From Serratia entomophila (lineage in GTDB: Bacteria > Pseudomonadota > Gammaproteobacteria > Enterobacterales > Enterobacteriaceae), in NCBI RefSeq assembly GCF_021462285.1, contig NZ_CP082787.1, forward strand, positions 1,488,001 through 1,552,000: 64,000 bases of DNA, in the 5' to 3' direction. The position numbers were made by a program, and so were the translations under genes. The notes under the pieces were generated by a model that was given only the letters and a program-made list of their open reading frames with translations, had not been told where the DNA came from and searched no databases. The stretch's first letter is position 1. Every line of letters begins with the position of its first letter. This document shows positions 35,414 to 43,746 of this stretch, piece by piece.

Positions 35414-36835
35414 ATGGAACAGTCATTATCTTGCGATGAACGCCGTTTGCCCGGTCTGCCGGTATTGCTGCTGGGCGGTTTTGTCACGGTGTTCGATCTG
35501 TTTGTGGTTAATGTGGCGGCGCCGGTGATTCAGCGAGAGTTCGCCGCCGGTTTTTCCGGTGTGGGGCTGATTATCGCCGGCTATGAGCTGGCGTTCGGCG
35601 TGTTGCTGATCGCCGGTGGGCGCCTGGGGGATCGCTTCGGGCGGCGGCGCATGTTCAGCCTCGGCATGCTGGGGTTTGCCCTGGCGTCGGCGCTGTGCGG
35701 GCTGGCCGGTTCCCTCGCGGTGCTGATCGTCGCGCGCTTCTTGCAGGGGGCGGCGGCGGCGCTGCTGTTTCCGCAAATCTACGCGCTGATGCGGGTGATG
35801 TATAACCCGCACCAGCGGCAGCGAGCCTTCGCCTGGCTGGGCATGACGCTGGGGTTGGCGGCGATTTTCGGCCAGATCCTCGGCGGTTTTATTATCGAAG
35901 CGAATATTTTGGGCAGCGGCTGGCGGATGATTTTCCTGATCAACCTGCCGATAGGCGCGCTGGCGCTGCTGGCGGCGCGGCGTATTCCGGAGTCCAGGCT
36001 GCCGCAGGCGCAGCGGCTGGATGGCATCGGCCTATTGTTGGCGGCCGGCGGGCTGCTGCTGTTGCTGGTTCCGCTGCTGGAAGGGCCGTCGCGCGGTTGG
36101 CCCCGGTGGGTATGGCCGGCGTTGGCGTTGGCGCTGCTGACGCTGTGGGGGTTCATCCGCTGGGAGCGGCGGCTGGCGCAGCGCGCCGGCGATGCGGTGC
36201 TTGATCCGGCGTTGTTTCGCCAGGGGCATTTCGCTCATGGCATGGTAGTGGTGCTGGCGATTTATTCCACCGCGTCTTCCTTCTTTCTCTGTTTCGCCCT
36301 GTTGCTGCAGGCCGGTGTCGGGCTGACGCCGTTTCAGGCCGGCAGCCTGTTCGCTCCCGCCAGCGTGGCCTTTATGCTGGCGTCGATGCTGGCGCCCAGG
36401 TTGGCGCTGCGCTGGGGCAACGGCGTGCTGGCGGTTGGCGTGGCGGTCTACGCTGCGGGCCTGGCGCTGTTGGTGGCGCAGGTGCTGTGGGGCGCCGCAC
36501 TGGCTCACCCGCTGCGGCTGCTGCCGGGGTTGGTGGTACTGGGCTTCGGCCAGGCGCTGAGCATGACGCCGTTGCTGAACCTGGTGCTTGGGTTGGCGCA
36601 GGAGCGGCAGGCCGGCATGGCGGCGGGGTTGGTGTCCACCGTGCAGCAGGTCGGCGGCGCGCTGGGCATCGTCGCCAGCGGCACCTGTTTCGTGCCCTTG
36701 CTGGCGGGCGGCGGCGCGGAGCGCTATGGTCAGGCGTTCGCCGGGGCGATGGTTTACAACCTGCTGGCGATGGCGTTGGCCTTCGGTTTGTTAAAGTGGA
36801 TCATCAAACGGCAGCCTAAAGTGGATCTTCAGTAA
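35414..36835 (+). CDS. MFS transporter, DHA2-like drug efflux
   Basis: 473 residues, 14 helices predicted. VFDLFVVNVAAPVIQREFA in helix 1 and GGRLGDRFGRRRMFSLGMLGFALAS in loop 2-3 define the family. I chose the ATG at 35414, five bases after GGAGAG; the frame opens at 35375. It is divergent from the XRE-MmyB regulator, which probably represses it. Confidence 0.87.
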   Translation: MEQSLSCDERRLPGLPVLLLGGFVTVFDLFVVNVAAPVIQREFAAGFSGVGLIIAGYELAFGVLLIAGGRLGDRFGRRRMFSLGMLGFALASALCGLAGSLAVLIVARFLQGAAAALLFPQIYALMRVMYNPHQRQRAFAWLGMTLGLAAIFGQILGGFIIEANILGSGWRMIFLINLPIGALALLAARRIPESRLPQAQRLDGIGLLLAAGGLLLLLVPLLEGPSRGWPRWVWPALALALLTLWGFIRWERRLAQRAGDAVLDPALFRQGHFAHGMVVVLAIYSTASSFFLCFALLLQAGVGLTPFQAGSLFAPASVAFMLASMLAPRLALRWGNGVLAVGVAVYAAGLALLVAQVLWGAALAHPLRLLPGLVVLGFGQALSMTPLLNLVLGLAQERQAGMAAGLVSTVQQVGGALGIVASGTCFVPLLAGGGAERYGQAFAGAMVYNLLAMALAFGLLKWIIKRQPKVDLQ

Positions 36836-36892
36836 ACCGCAGGCGGGTGCTATTGCTATTGGCATCACTCGATAACGATGCAGGAACCCGCT

Positions 36893-37525
36893 ATGTATCA
36901 ACCCGCCTCATTTCGTGAAGACGATCTCGGCGCGCAGCTGGCACTGGTGCGCGCTCATCCGTTGGGCATGCTGATCAGCCATGGTGAGCAAGGGCTGACG
37001 GCCGATCCGCTGCCGTTTTTGATCGAAGCCGATCCGCAGGGGCAACTGTGGCTGCGGGCGCATCTTTCTCGCGCCAACGGCCACTGGAAACTTCTGCAAC
37101 AGGCGCAGGAGTGCCTGGTGATTTTCCAGGGGCCGGGCGGCTATATTTCGCCGGGCTGGTATGAGAGCAAGCGGCAGACCGGCAAAGTTGTACCGACCTG
37201 GAACTACAGCCAGGTGCAGCTGTACGGCGTGCCGAGCGTGACCGAAGACCCGCGCTGGCTGCGGCGCCAGCTGGAAGGGTTGACGGCGTTGCAGGAGGGG
37301 CGAATGCCGGAGCCCTGGCGCATTGACGATGCGCCGGCCGGGTACATCGCCGCGCAGATTAAGGGCATTGTCGGCATCGAGATCGCCGTGACCCGGCGTG
37401 AAGGCAAATGGAAGATGAGCCAGAATCGCAGCGCCGCAGACGTCGACGGCGTGATCCTGGGGCTGCGCGCCGGGGATGAGGCGCAGCGGCGGCTGGCGGA
37501 GGAGGTTGAGCGGCGGCGCGGATAG
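36893..37525 (+). CDS. FMN-binding negative regulator, PaiB family
   Basis: 210 residues with the flavin-reductase-like split barrel of PaiB. Landmarks are HPLGMLISHGEQGLTADPLPFLIE, LRAHLSRANGHWKLL, YISPGWYESKRQTGKVVPTWNY and EGKWKMSQNRSAADVDGVI. PaiB proteins were described in Bacillus as transcriptional regulators, but they probably bind FMN or haem and may be enzymes. A 36-base gap separates its stop from ybiB on the same strand, so they may be co-transcribed. Confidence 0.87.
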   Translation: MYQPASFREDDLGAQLALVRAHPLGMLISHGEQGLTADPLPFLIEADPQGQLWLRAHLSRANGHWKLLQQAQECLVIFQGPGGYISPGWYESKRQTGKVVPTWNYSQVQLYGVPSVTEDPRWLRRQLEGLTALQEGRMPEPWRIDDAPAGYIAAQIKGIVGIEIAVTRREGKWKMSQNRSAADVDGVILGLRAGDEAQRRLAEEVERRRG

Positions 37526-37561
37526 GGTATGCTACCTGCAGTGACCGCAGGGGAGCATGCG

Positions 37562-38521
37562 ATGGATTACACCAAAATTATCAAAGAAATAGGCCGCGGC
37601 AAAAACCATGCGCGCGATCTGGATAGGCCCACCGCCTTCGAGCTGTACCGGGCGATGCTGGCCGGCGAAGTGCCTGAGCTGGAGCTGGGCGGCATTCTGA
37701 TCGCCCTGCGCATCAAGGGTGAGGCCGAAGAGGAAATGCTGGGGTTCTACCAGGCGATGCAGCAGCAGGTGCTGCAATTGCAGGCGCCCGCGGGGCGGCC
37801 GCTGCCGGTGGTGTTGCCGAGCTATAACGGCGCGCGCAAACAGGCCAACCTGACGCCGCTGCTGGCGCTGCTGCTGGCGAAGGTCGGGTTGCCGGTGGTG
37901 GTGCATGGCGTGCTGGACGACAGCACCCGCGTCACCAGCGCCGAAACGTTCCGCGCGCTGGGGCTGCCGTGGTCGGAAGATGCCGCCCATGCCCAGCAGC
38001 GGCTGGATCGCGGCGAGCCGGTGTTTATGCCGGTATCCGCGCTGTCGGCGCCGCTGGATCGCCAGCTTGGGCTGCGTTGGCGCATGGGGGTGCGCAACAG
38101 CGCGCACACGCTGGCCAAACTGGCGACGCCGTTTGGCCAGCAGGATACGCTGCGTCTCGCCAGCGTTTCGCACCCGGAGTACGTTGGCCGCGTGGCGTCA
38201 TTTTTCCGCCAGATCGGCGCCCGCGGGCTGCTGATGCACGGCACCGAAGGTGAAGCCTACGCCAACCCGCAGCGTTGCCCGCAAATCCACTTGATCGCCG
38301 GCGGCGAGCAGCGGGTGCTGCTGGAACGCCCGGCGCAGGATGAAACCCCGTTGCTGCCGGCGGCCAAAGACGCCGACACCACCGCGCGCTGGACCGAGCG
38401 CTGCCTGGCGGGCGAGGTGGCTATCCCGCTTGCCCTGCAGCGGCAGATTGCCTGCTGCCTGGTGGCCGCCGGTGAAGTTGACACGCTGGAGCAGGGGGTG
38501 CAGCGCCTGCATCAGGCCTAG
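37562..38521 (+). CDS. ybiB: DNA-binding protein YbiB (TrpD2 family)
   Basis: 319 residues with the fold of anthranilate phosphoribosyltransferase (MDYTKIIKEIGRGKNHARDLDRPTAFELYRAMLAGEV, then LPSYNGARKQANLTPLLALLLA). TrpD2/YbiB proteins lack the phosphoribosyltransferase activity and bind nucleic acid; the E. coli gene is the last one of the LexA-controlled dinG-ybiB operon. GGGGAG precedes the ATG at 37562. Here it follows the PaiB-type gene, not dinG. No LexA box was recognised in front. Confidence 0.88.
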   Translation: MDYTKIIKEIGRGKNHARDLDRPTAFELYRAMLAGEVPELELGGILIALRIKGEAEEEMLGFYQAMQQQVLQLQAPAGRPLPVVLPSYNGARKQANLTPLLALLLAKVGLPVVVHGVLDDSTRVTSAETFRALGLPWSEDAAHAQQRLDRGEPVFMPVSALSAPLDRQLGLRWRMGVRNSAHTLAKLATPFGQQDTLRLASVSHPEYVGRVASFFRQIGARGLLMHGTEGEAYANPQRCPQIHLIAGGEQRVLLERPAQDETPLLPAAKDADTTARWTERCLAGEVAIPLALQRQIACCLVAAGEVDTLEQGVQRLHQA

Positions 38522-38568
38522 ATCGCTTCTATACTGGAACATCACGCATATCGGCTGAAAGGATGGTT

Positions 38569-40425
38569 ATGCAACAGGCTCTCGATTACTTCAATCAATT
38601 GAATCAGGACTACCTTCGCGTTCACCGCACCAAGGAAGATTTGTTCTGGCAGAACTACATGGGGATCGGCGGTGAAGAGGTTTCGGCACGTTTTTCCGCA
38701 GCGGAAAGCGCCTATAAACGCTTTATCTCTGAGCCGCGGCGGATGGCGGAGATCCGCCAACTGCTGGCCGGGCTGGAAGCGCTGCCGCAAGACGCGCAGC
38801 GCGATGCGTTGCAGCACGGGCTGAACGGCTGGCTGCGCTTTTTCGACTGCAACGTTATTGAAGATCCCGAGGCACAGGCGCTGTTGGATCAGATAATCGA
38901 AGCAGAGGCCAGTCTCTATGCGCGCCGCAAAGGCTATTCCGTCACGCACCTGAATGCGGCGGGGCAGCGGGTCGAGGCGTCGCTGGGCGAGCTGTTGACC
39001 AACCAGGCCACCAACCAGAACGAAGAGTACCGCCGCAGTTCGCAGCAGGCGCTGCGCGATCTGGAGCAGTGGCTGCTGCATAACGGCCTGCCGGAGCTGA
39101 TCGGCCTGCGCAACCGCTTTGCGCGCCGGATGGGCTTTCGCAACTATTTCGATTACAAGGTGAACAAAACCGAGCGCATGACGCCGGAGCAGCTGTTCGC
39201 CATCCTGGACCGCTTCGAGCGGGAAACCCGCGAAGCCAATTCACGCAGCCTGCAGCAGCTGGCGGCGGAGAAGGGGCAACAGGCGCTGGAGCCCTGGAAC
39301 CTGCGCTTCGCCAGCGCCGGCGACGTTACCCGCCAACTGGACCCTTATTTCCCGTTCGCCCGCTCGCTGGAACGCTGGGTCAACAGCTTCAAGCGGCTGC
39401 ATATCGGTTTTCGCGGCGCAGAGATGAACCTCGATCTGCTGGTGCGCAAGGGCAAGTATGAAAACGGCTTTATGCATGGCCCGGTGCCGCCGTTCATTCA
39501 GCAGGGCAAGTGGGTGCCGGCGCGCATCAACTTCACCAGCCTGGCGCAGCCGGGGCAGGTAGGCAGCGGCGCTCAGGGTTTGAATACCCTGTTCCACGAG
39601 GGTGGCCATGCGGCGCACTTCGCCAACATCTGCCAGAATGCGCCCTGCTTTTCACAGGAGTTCCCGCCGACCTCGATGGCCTATGCCGAAACCCAGTCGA
39701 TGTTCTGCGACAGCCTGCTGGATGACGCCGACTGGCTGAAGCGCTATGCGAAAAACGCCGCCGACGAACCGGTGCCGGACGCCCTGATCGAAGCCGGCAT
39801 TGCGGCGCGCCAGCCGATGCGCGCCTTCAACGAACGCCATATTCTGCTGGTGCCATACTTTGAGTGGGCGCTGTATCAGTGGGAAGACGCGCAGCGTACG
39901 CCGGAGGCTATCACCGCGCTGGCGCGCGAGATCGAACAGAAGATCCTCGGCGTCAGCGGCAGCCCGCGGCCGACGCTGGCCATTCCGCATTTGCTGTCGC
40001 TGGAGTCCGCCTGTTCCTATCAGGGCTACCTGCTGGCGATGATGGCGGTAGAGCAGACGCGCCAGTTCTTCCTGCAGCGCGACGGTTACCTGACCGACAA
40101 CCCGGCGATTGGGCCGGATCTGGCGCGCCACTACTGGTTGCCGGGCAACGGCGTCAGCCACGACGACACGTTGCGCAGCCTGACCGGCGAGGGCTTCAAC
40201 CCGGACTATCTGGCGCAGGCCTGCAACCAGACCGTGGCGCAGGCCTGGCAAGAAGCGCAGCACAGCATCGCCGCCGCGGCAGCGCGGCCGCAACCGCCGG
40301 CGGATTTCTCTCTGGCGGCGCATATCCGGGTGGTGGATGGCGACACCGTGTTGGCGGATAACGCCGACGGCGACGAGCAGATGTGCCGCGACTTCGCTGC
40401 GGCGATTAACGCGCGTCTGGCCTGA
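38569..40425 (+). CDS. M3-family (oligoendopeptidase-like) metallopeptidase
   Basis: 618 residues. The zinc motif FHEGGHAAHF lies near residue 343, followed by the third ligand region SMAYAETQSMFCDSLL near 370. The mostly helical framework and the length fit the M3 family (oligopeptidase F/PepF-like). No signal peptide is seen, so it is cytoplasmic and probably degrades peptides. An ATG two codons upstream (38563) is too close to AAAGG, so 38569 is preferred. A strong terminator follows. Confidence 0.87.
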   Translation: MQQALDYFNQLNQDYLRVHRTKEDLFWQNYMGIGGEEVSARFSAAESAYKRFISEPRRMAEIRQLLAGLEALPQDAQRDALQHGLNGWLRFFDCNVIEDPEAQALLDQIIEAEASLYARRKGYSVTHLNAAGQRVEASLGELLTNQATNQNEEYRRSSQQALRDLEQWLLHNGLPELIGLRNRFARRMGFRNYFDYKVNKTERMTPEQLFAILDRFERETREANSRSLQQLAAEKGQQALEPWNLRFASAGDVTRQLDPYFPFARSLERWVNSFKRLHIGFRGAEMNLDLLVRKGKYENGFMHGPVPPFIQQGKWVPARINFTSLAQPGQVGSGAQGLNTLFHEGGHAAHFANICQNAPCFSQEFPPTSMAYAETQSMFCDSLLDDADWLKRYAKNAADEPVPDALIEAGIAARQPMRAFNERHILLVPYFEWALYQWEDAQRTPEAITALAREIEQKILGVSGSPRPTLAIPHLLSLESACSYQGYLLAMMAVEQTRQFFLQRDGYLTDNPAIGPDLARHYWLPGNGVSHDDTLRSLTGEGFNPDYLAQACNQTVAQAWQEAQHSIAAAAARPQPPADFSLAAHIRVVDGDTVLADNADGDEQMCRDFAAAINARLA

Positions 40426-40460
40426 GACGGCGCGGGTGAACCGCGTTTTTAGTTTGCAAA

Positions 40461-40480
40461 AGCCCCGGAAGGGGCTTTTT
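40461..40480 (+). terminator. Terminator of the M3 peptidase gene
   Basis: AGCCCC and GGGGCT flank a GGAA tetraloop and are followed by five T, 36 bases after the stop codon. It also separates the peptidase from the AT-rich islet. Confidence 0.88.
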
Positions 40481-40572
40481 ATTGGGAGAATTATCCCAAA
40501 GTGTCAGGGTGTCCCAGCGTATGGAGAATTATGTGCTAGGTTAGTTTTTCGCTTTTCAATGGAATTGATGAT

Positions 40573-41041
40573 ATGACCACGTCTAAAGGGATGGCGCGAA
40601 AACTTACTATTGGTGAGATAGGGATAGCCCAAATAATTTATAAAGATGCGATCGACTATTCTCGCGTCAGAGTGCATAACGCAGGATATTTTCCCTTTGG
40701 CTTACAAAATGACAATACGGCTGTCACGCCAAATGGCGAAATTTATTTCAAGCCAAAGAATTTTCGCGAAGATTACGCAATGGAAAGTGCTGGTTTTCAA
40801 CACTGGCTCATCCATGAAATGGCACATGTTTGGCAATATCAAATGAACGCTCGCTGACTACGGTATGGAGCAACAAGCCTCCATTCTTGCCGATTACTTC
40901 TTACTGGTTCGCTTTAGCCGTGAAGAGTGGCGTCGTAACAAGCTAATGAAAGGGTTGGATGGGCCGGATCTCAAAACACGTTATGAAACGATATTACGTA
41001 TTTTTATTCAAAATCCAAAAAACCCGAAGGCAATGAAATGA
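40573..41041 (+). pseudogene. Broken HExxH metallopeptidase-like protein, putative T6SS effector remnant
   Basis: The first 94 residues are open to a stop at 40855-40857 and contain the zinc signature HEMAHVWQYQ near residue 81, preceded by TPNGEIYFKPKNFREDY. Immediately after the stop the reading continues in another frame with DYGMEQQASILADYFLLVRF and then EEWRRNKLMKGLDGPDLKTR to a stop at 41041. The two parts fit one ancestral protein of about 160-190 residues (annotated in many enterobacteria as Rhs- or VgrG-associated), so a frameshift or out-of-frame deletion has occurred at the junction. The stop overlaps the next start (ATGA). Base composition is clearly AT-richer than in the neighbours, suggesting acquisition. 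Confidence 0.75.
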
Positions 41042-41454
41042 GAATTTTGACTTTTCTACTGGCCGTATCACTGCTCGCCGGTTGTGTTCAGGAACGTCCA
41101 TGGCACTATCAGGCTGATGCCAGCATCAAAAATAATCACGTGTGCATTAGCGTGCCCGATGACATTTCAGGGCTCCGTAAACTGGTTGGCATAAGCATTT
41201 ACCGACCAGGCAAAGGAGGGAATGCAGAATGGTCAATTTCCGTTGAGCCGGGACAGCCGGCGATGATTGTCACGCCAGGAACCTGTTTAGCCAATGAATT
41301 TAAAGGGTTTGTCGCCGGGGGGAGCTATTCGGTCGAGATTTCAACTATCGGTGATGCATATGACGACACGCCACGTAAATATTGGACGGAGTTCACGCTA
41401 GTGAATGACACGAATGATAAGCAAAAAATCGTCATGGAACCTGTTCGGCGATAA
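41038..41454 (+). CDS. Putative T6SS-immunity periplasmic lipoprotein
   Basis: 138 residues with a signal peptide and lipobox (MRILTFLLAVSLLAGC), then a beta-rich domain containing KNNHVCISVPDDISGLRKLVGISIYRPG and TPGTCLANEFKGF. It overlaps the end of the broken HExxH gene by four bases and so was translationally coupled to it. This pairing and layout match the family annotated as putative T6SS immunity periplasmic lipoprotein; the cognate toxin appears inactivated here. The location is periplasmic, tethered to a membrane. The specific protein bound is not known. Confidence 0.72.
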   Translation: MRILTFLLAVSLLAGCVQERPWHYQADASIKNNHVCISVPDDISGLRKLVGISIYRPGKGGNAEWSISVEPGQPAMIVTPGTCLANEFKGFVAGGSYSVEISTIGDAYDDTPRKYWTEFTLVNDTNDKQKIVMEPVRR

Positions 41455-41475
41455 TTGCCTTTGTACGATCTAAAA

Positions 41476-41505
41476 GCCCGCCGGCTAAATACCGGCGGGC
41501 TTTTT
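41476..41505. terminator. Bidirectional terminator
   Basis: GCCCGCCGG (41476-41484) pairs with CCGGCGGGC (41492-41500), flanked by AAAA on the left and TTTTT on the right. It ends both the immunity-like lipoprotein and the convergent DUF1471 gene. Confidence 0.9.
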
Positions 41506-41523
41506 GTTATCGGCAAGCGCGCA

Positions 41524-41784
41524 TTATTTATAGATTACCGCGGTAGCGTGCATCAGGTTGTTGCCGCTGGTGGAAGTAATGGTGAAGGCCTTGGCGCCGG
41601 CCGCATCGGCTTTGGCGGACAGCTGGGACTTCAGGCTGCTCAGGTCGGTAGCGCCGCTGGCGACGATCACGCCGGCTTTTTCGAACTGGGCGGCATCCTG
41701 TGCGCTGACGTGTTCAGCGGCGAAGGAAGTGAAAGAAACGCCGACCAGAGCGATAACTGCAGCAAAAGTTTTGATGTTTTTCAT
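41524..41784 (-). CDS. DUF1471 (YhcN/YahO-like) periplasmic stress protein
   Basis: 86 residues. The signal peptide MKNIKTFAAVIALVGVSFTSFA is followed by the DUF1471 core (VSAQDAAQFEKAGVIVASGATDLSSLKSQLSAKADAAGAKAFTITST, then LMHATAVIYK). Members (BhsA, McbA, YahO, YhcN) are small periplasmic proteins involved in stress and biofilm; mcbA is found at this place in E. coli. The ATG at 41784 is preferred over upstream ATGs because GGAATGAG gives the right distance. Orthology to one named member is not settled. Confidence 0.85.
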   Translation of the reverse strand: MKNIKTFAAVIALVGVSFTSFAAEHVSAQDAAQFEKAGVIVASGATDLSSLKSQLSAKADAAGAKAFTITSTSGNNLMHATAVIYK

Positions 41785-41949
41785 GATGCTCATTCCTGTC
41801 ATAGTTGTAAGGGAGAAAGGTGATTGCCTTTCGATAGAGTGATTATTGCGCAATGACAGGCGTGATGAAATCGGAGAGCATTGATAATCTAATTCAGATT
41901 TTTTGATTTTAATTACCCCTTTCCTTCCGATGAAGAAAAGGGGGCCGTC

Positions 41950-42579
41950 TTAGCGCGCCGGCCGGGTCAGATCAAAGCGGTGCTGCTCGGAAATGCCGTA
42001 GTAGGCGCTGGGGCCGCCGGCGCGCAGAATGGGTTCGGCGGCGGCGGTTTGGTAAACGCCGTGTTCGTCGAGCATGGCCGGATCGATATGCACCGCCACC
42101 ACCTCACCCAGCACCAGCCAGGTCTCCACCTGCTCACCGGCGGCGGTTTGCAACTGAATGCACTGCGTCAGCCGACACTCAAAATTCACCGGGCTTTCCG
42201 CCACGCGTTCCGCCTTGACCCGGCGGCCGGGCAGCGGCGTGAGCCCGGCGAAGGCGAACTCGTCCTCACCGCGCGCCAGAGCGGCCGAACTGTTGTTCAT
42301 CGCTTCCGCCAACGGGCGCGTCGCCAGATTCCAGACGAATTCGCCGGTTTCCACCACGTTGGCCACGCTGTCTTTCCAACCGGTGCTGGCGAAGCCGATG
42401 ATCGGCGGGCGGTAGTTGAAACAGTTAAAGAAGCTGTAAGGGGCCAGGTTGCGCCGGCCGTCGGCGCTGCGGGAGGAAATCCAGCCGATAGGCCGCGGGC
42501 CGACGATGGCGTTCAGCGGATCGTGCGGCAGGCCGTGGCCTGCGGCGGGTTCATAGTAGTAACGGGAATCACTGCTCAT
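41950..42579 (-). CDS. Flavin reductase-like domain protein
   Basis: 209 residues with the FMN-binding split-barrel of the flavin reductase (DIM6/NTAB) family. NAIVGPRPIGWISSRSADGRRNLAPYSFFNCFNYRPPIIGFAS is the FMN-binding region. Such proteins are FMN reductases or oxidoreductases of uncharacterised substrate. AAGG lies eight bases before the ATG. It is divergent from rlmF, whose start is 141 bases away. Confidence 0.83.
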   Translation of the reverse strand: MSSDSRYYYEPAAGHGLPHDPLNAIVGPRPIGWISSRSADGRRNLAPYSFFNCFNYRPPIIGFASTGWKDSVANVVETGEFVWNLATRPLAEAMNNSSAALARGEDEFAFAGLTPLPGRRVKAERVAESPVNFECRLTQCIQLQTAAGEQVETWLVLGEVVAVHIDPAMLDEHGVYQTAAAEPILRAGGPSAYYGISEQHRFDLTRPAR

Positions 42580-42720
42580 AAGCGACCTTGCGTCAATCAA
42601 CGAAGCCTTATTTTGACCGGTTTCCCGCCGGCTGCAAGTTTGCGCCGCCACCGCTGCGCCAATTAACCGGGGGATGTGTTATCTTACGCGCCAGAAATAC
42701 CTTCAAGAGAGCCCGTCACG

Positions 42721-43686
42721 GTGGAAAAAAAGAAAACCTTCCCGCAGCAGAAAAGCGGCCTGCACCCGCGCAACCGTCATCGTTCACGCTATGATTTTCC
42801 GGCGCTGATCGCCAGTTGCCCGGCGTTGGAGCCGTTTGTGAAGCCAAACGCCTGGGGCGATGTCTCGGTCGATTTCGCCGATCCTGCGGCGGTGAAAATG
42901 CTCAACCGTGCGTTGCTGCAACACTTCTATGGCATTGAGCATTGGGATATTCCGGCAGACTACCTGTGCCCGCCGATCCCCGGCCGCGCCGATTATCTGC
43001 ACCACCTGGCGGATTTGCTGGCCTCCTGCAACGGCGGCGAGATCCCGCGCGGCAAAGGGGTGGCTGTGCTCGACGTTGGCGTTGGCGCCAACTGCATTTA
43101 CCCGATCGTTGGCCTGCGCGAATACGGCTGGCGTTTCACCGGCACCGAGATCGACCCGGTGTCGCTCAGCTCCGCCAAAATGATCGTCGAGATGAACCCG
43201 ACGCTGCGCAACAGCGTGCGGCTGCGGTTGCAAAAACAGCCGGAGTTTATTTTCACCGGCACGATCGGCGTGGCCGAGAAGTTCGACGCCACCTTGTGTA
43301 ACCCGCCGTTCCACGGTTCCGAGCAGGAAGCGCGCGCCAGCACTCGCCGCAAGCTGCACAAGCTGGGTAAAGGCGAGGTGGCCGACAAGCCGGTACAGAA
43401 CTTCGGCGGCAAGAACAACGAACTGTGGTGTGAAGGCGGCGAAGAGGCCTTCGTGCGCAAGATGGTGGAAGAGAGCGTCGGCAAGGCGCAAAACTGCCTG
43501 TGGTTCACCTCGCTGATTTCCAGGAACACCACGCTGCCGGCGATTTACCATGCGCTGAAGCTGGCGGGCGCGGCCGAGGTGCGCACCATTGAGATGGCGC
43601 AGGGGCAAAAGATCAGCCGCTTCGTCGCCTGGACCTTCCACGACGCCGAGCAACAGGCCGCCTGGGCCGCTGAACGCTGGCGTTAA
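42721..43686 (+). CDS. rlmF: 23S rRNA (adenine(1618)-N(6))-methyltransferase RlmF
   Basis: 321 residues. SAM-dependent methyltransferase that modifies A1618 of 23S rRNA. LHPRNRHRSRYDFPALI at the N-terminus, VAVLDVGVGANCIYPIVGLREYGWRFTGTEIDP (motif I) and DATLCNPPFHGS (the N6-adenine NPPF motif) identify it. GTG at 42721 is the chosen start; an in-frame ATG at 42676 is possible. It is convergent with ybiO, as in E. coli neighbours. Confidence 0.93.
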   Translation: MEKKKTFPQQKSGLHPRNRHRSRYDFPALIASCPALEPFVKPNAWGDVSVDFADPAAVKMLNRALLQHFYGIEHWDIPADYLCPPIPGRADYLHHLADLLASCNGGEIPRGKGVAVLDVGVGANCIYPIVGLREYGWRFTGTEIDPVSLSSAKMIVEMNPTLRNSVRLRLQKQPEFIFTGTIGVAEKFDATLCNPPFHGSEQEARASTRRKLHKLGKGEVADKPVQNFGGKNNELWCEGGEEAFVRKMVEESVGKAQNCLWFTSLISRNTTLPAIYHALKLAGAAEVRTIEMAQGQKISRFVAWTFHDAEQQAAWAAERWR

Positions 43687-43746
43687 TTCCCTCCGGCGCC
43701 GGTTATTCGGCCGGAAGGGGCGCGGCTTGCCGTGCCCCTTGAGGGG

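Noticed and set aside
37534..37551. CCTGC...GCAGG dyad before ybiB as a LexA site
   Set aside because: The spacing and outer bases do not fit CTGT-N8-ACAG.
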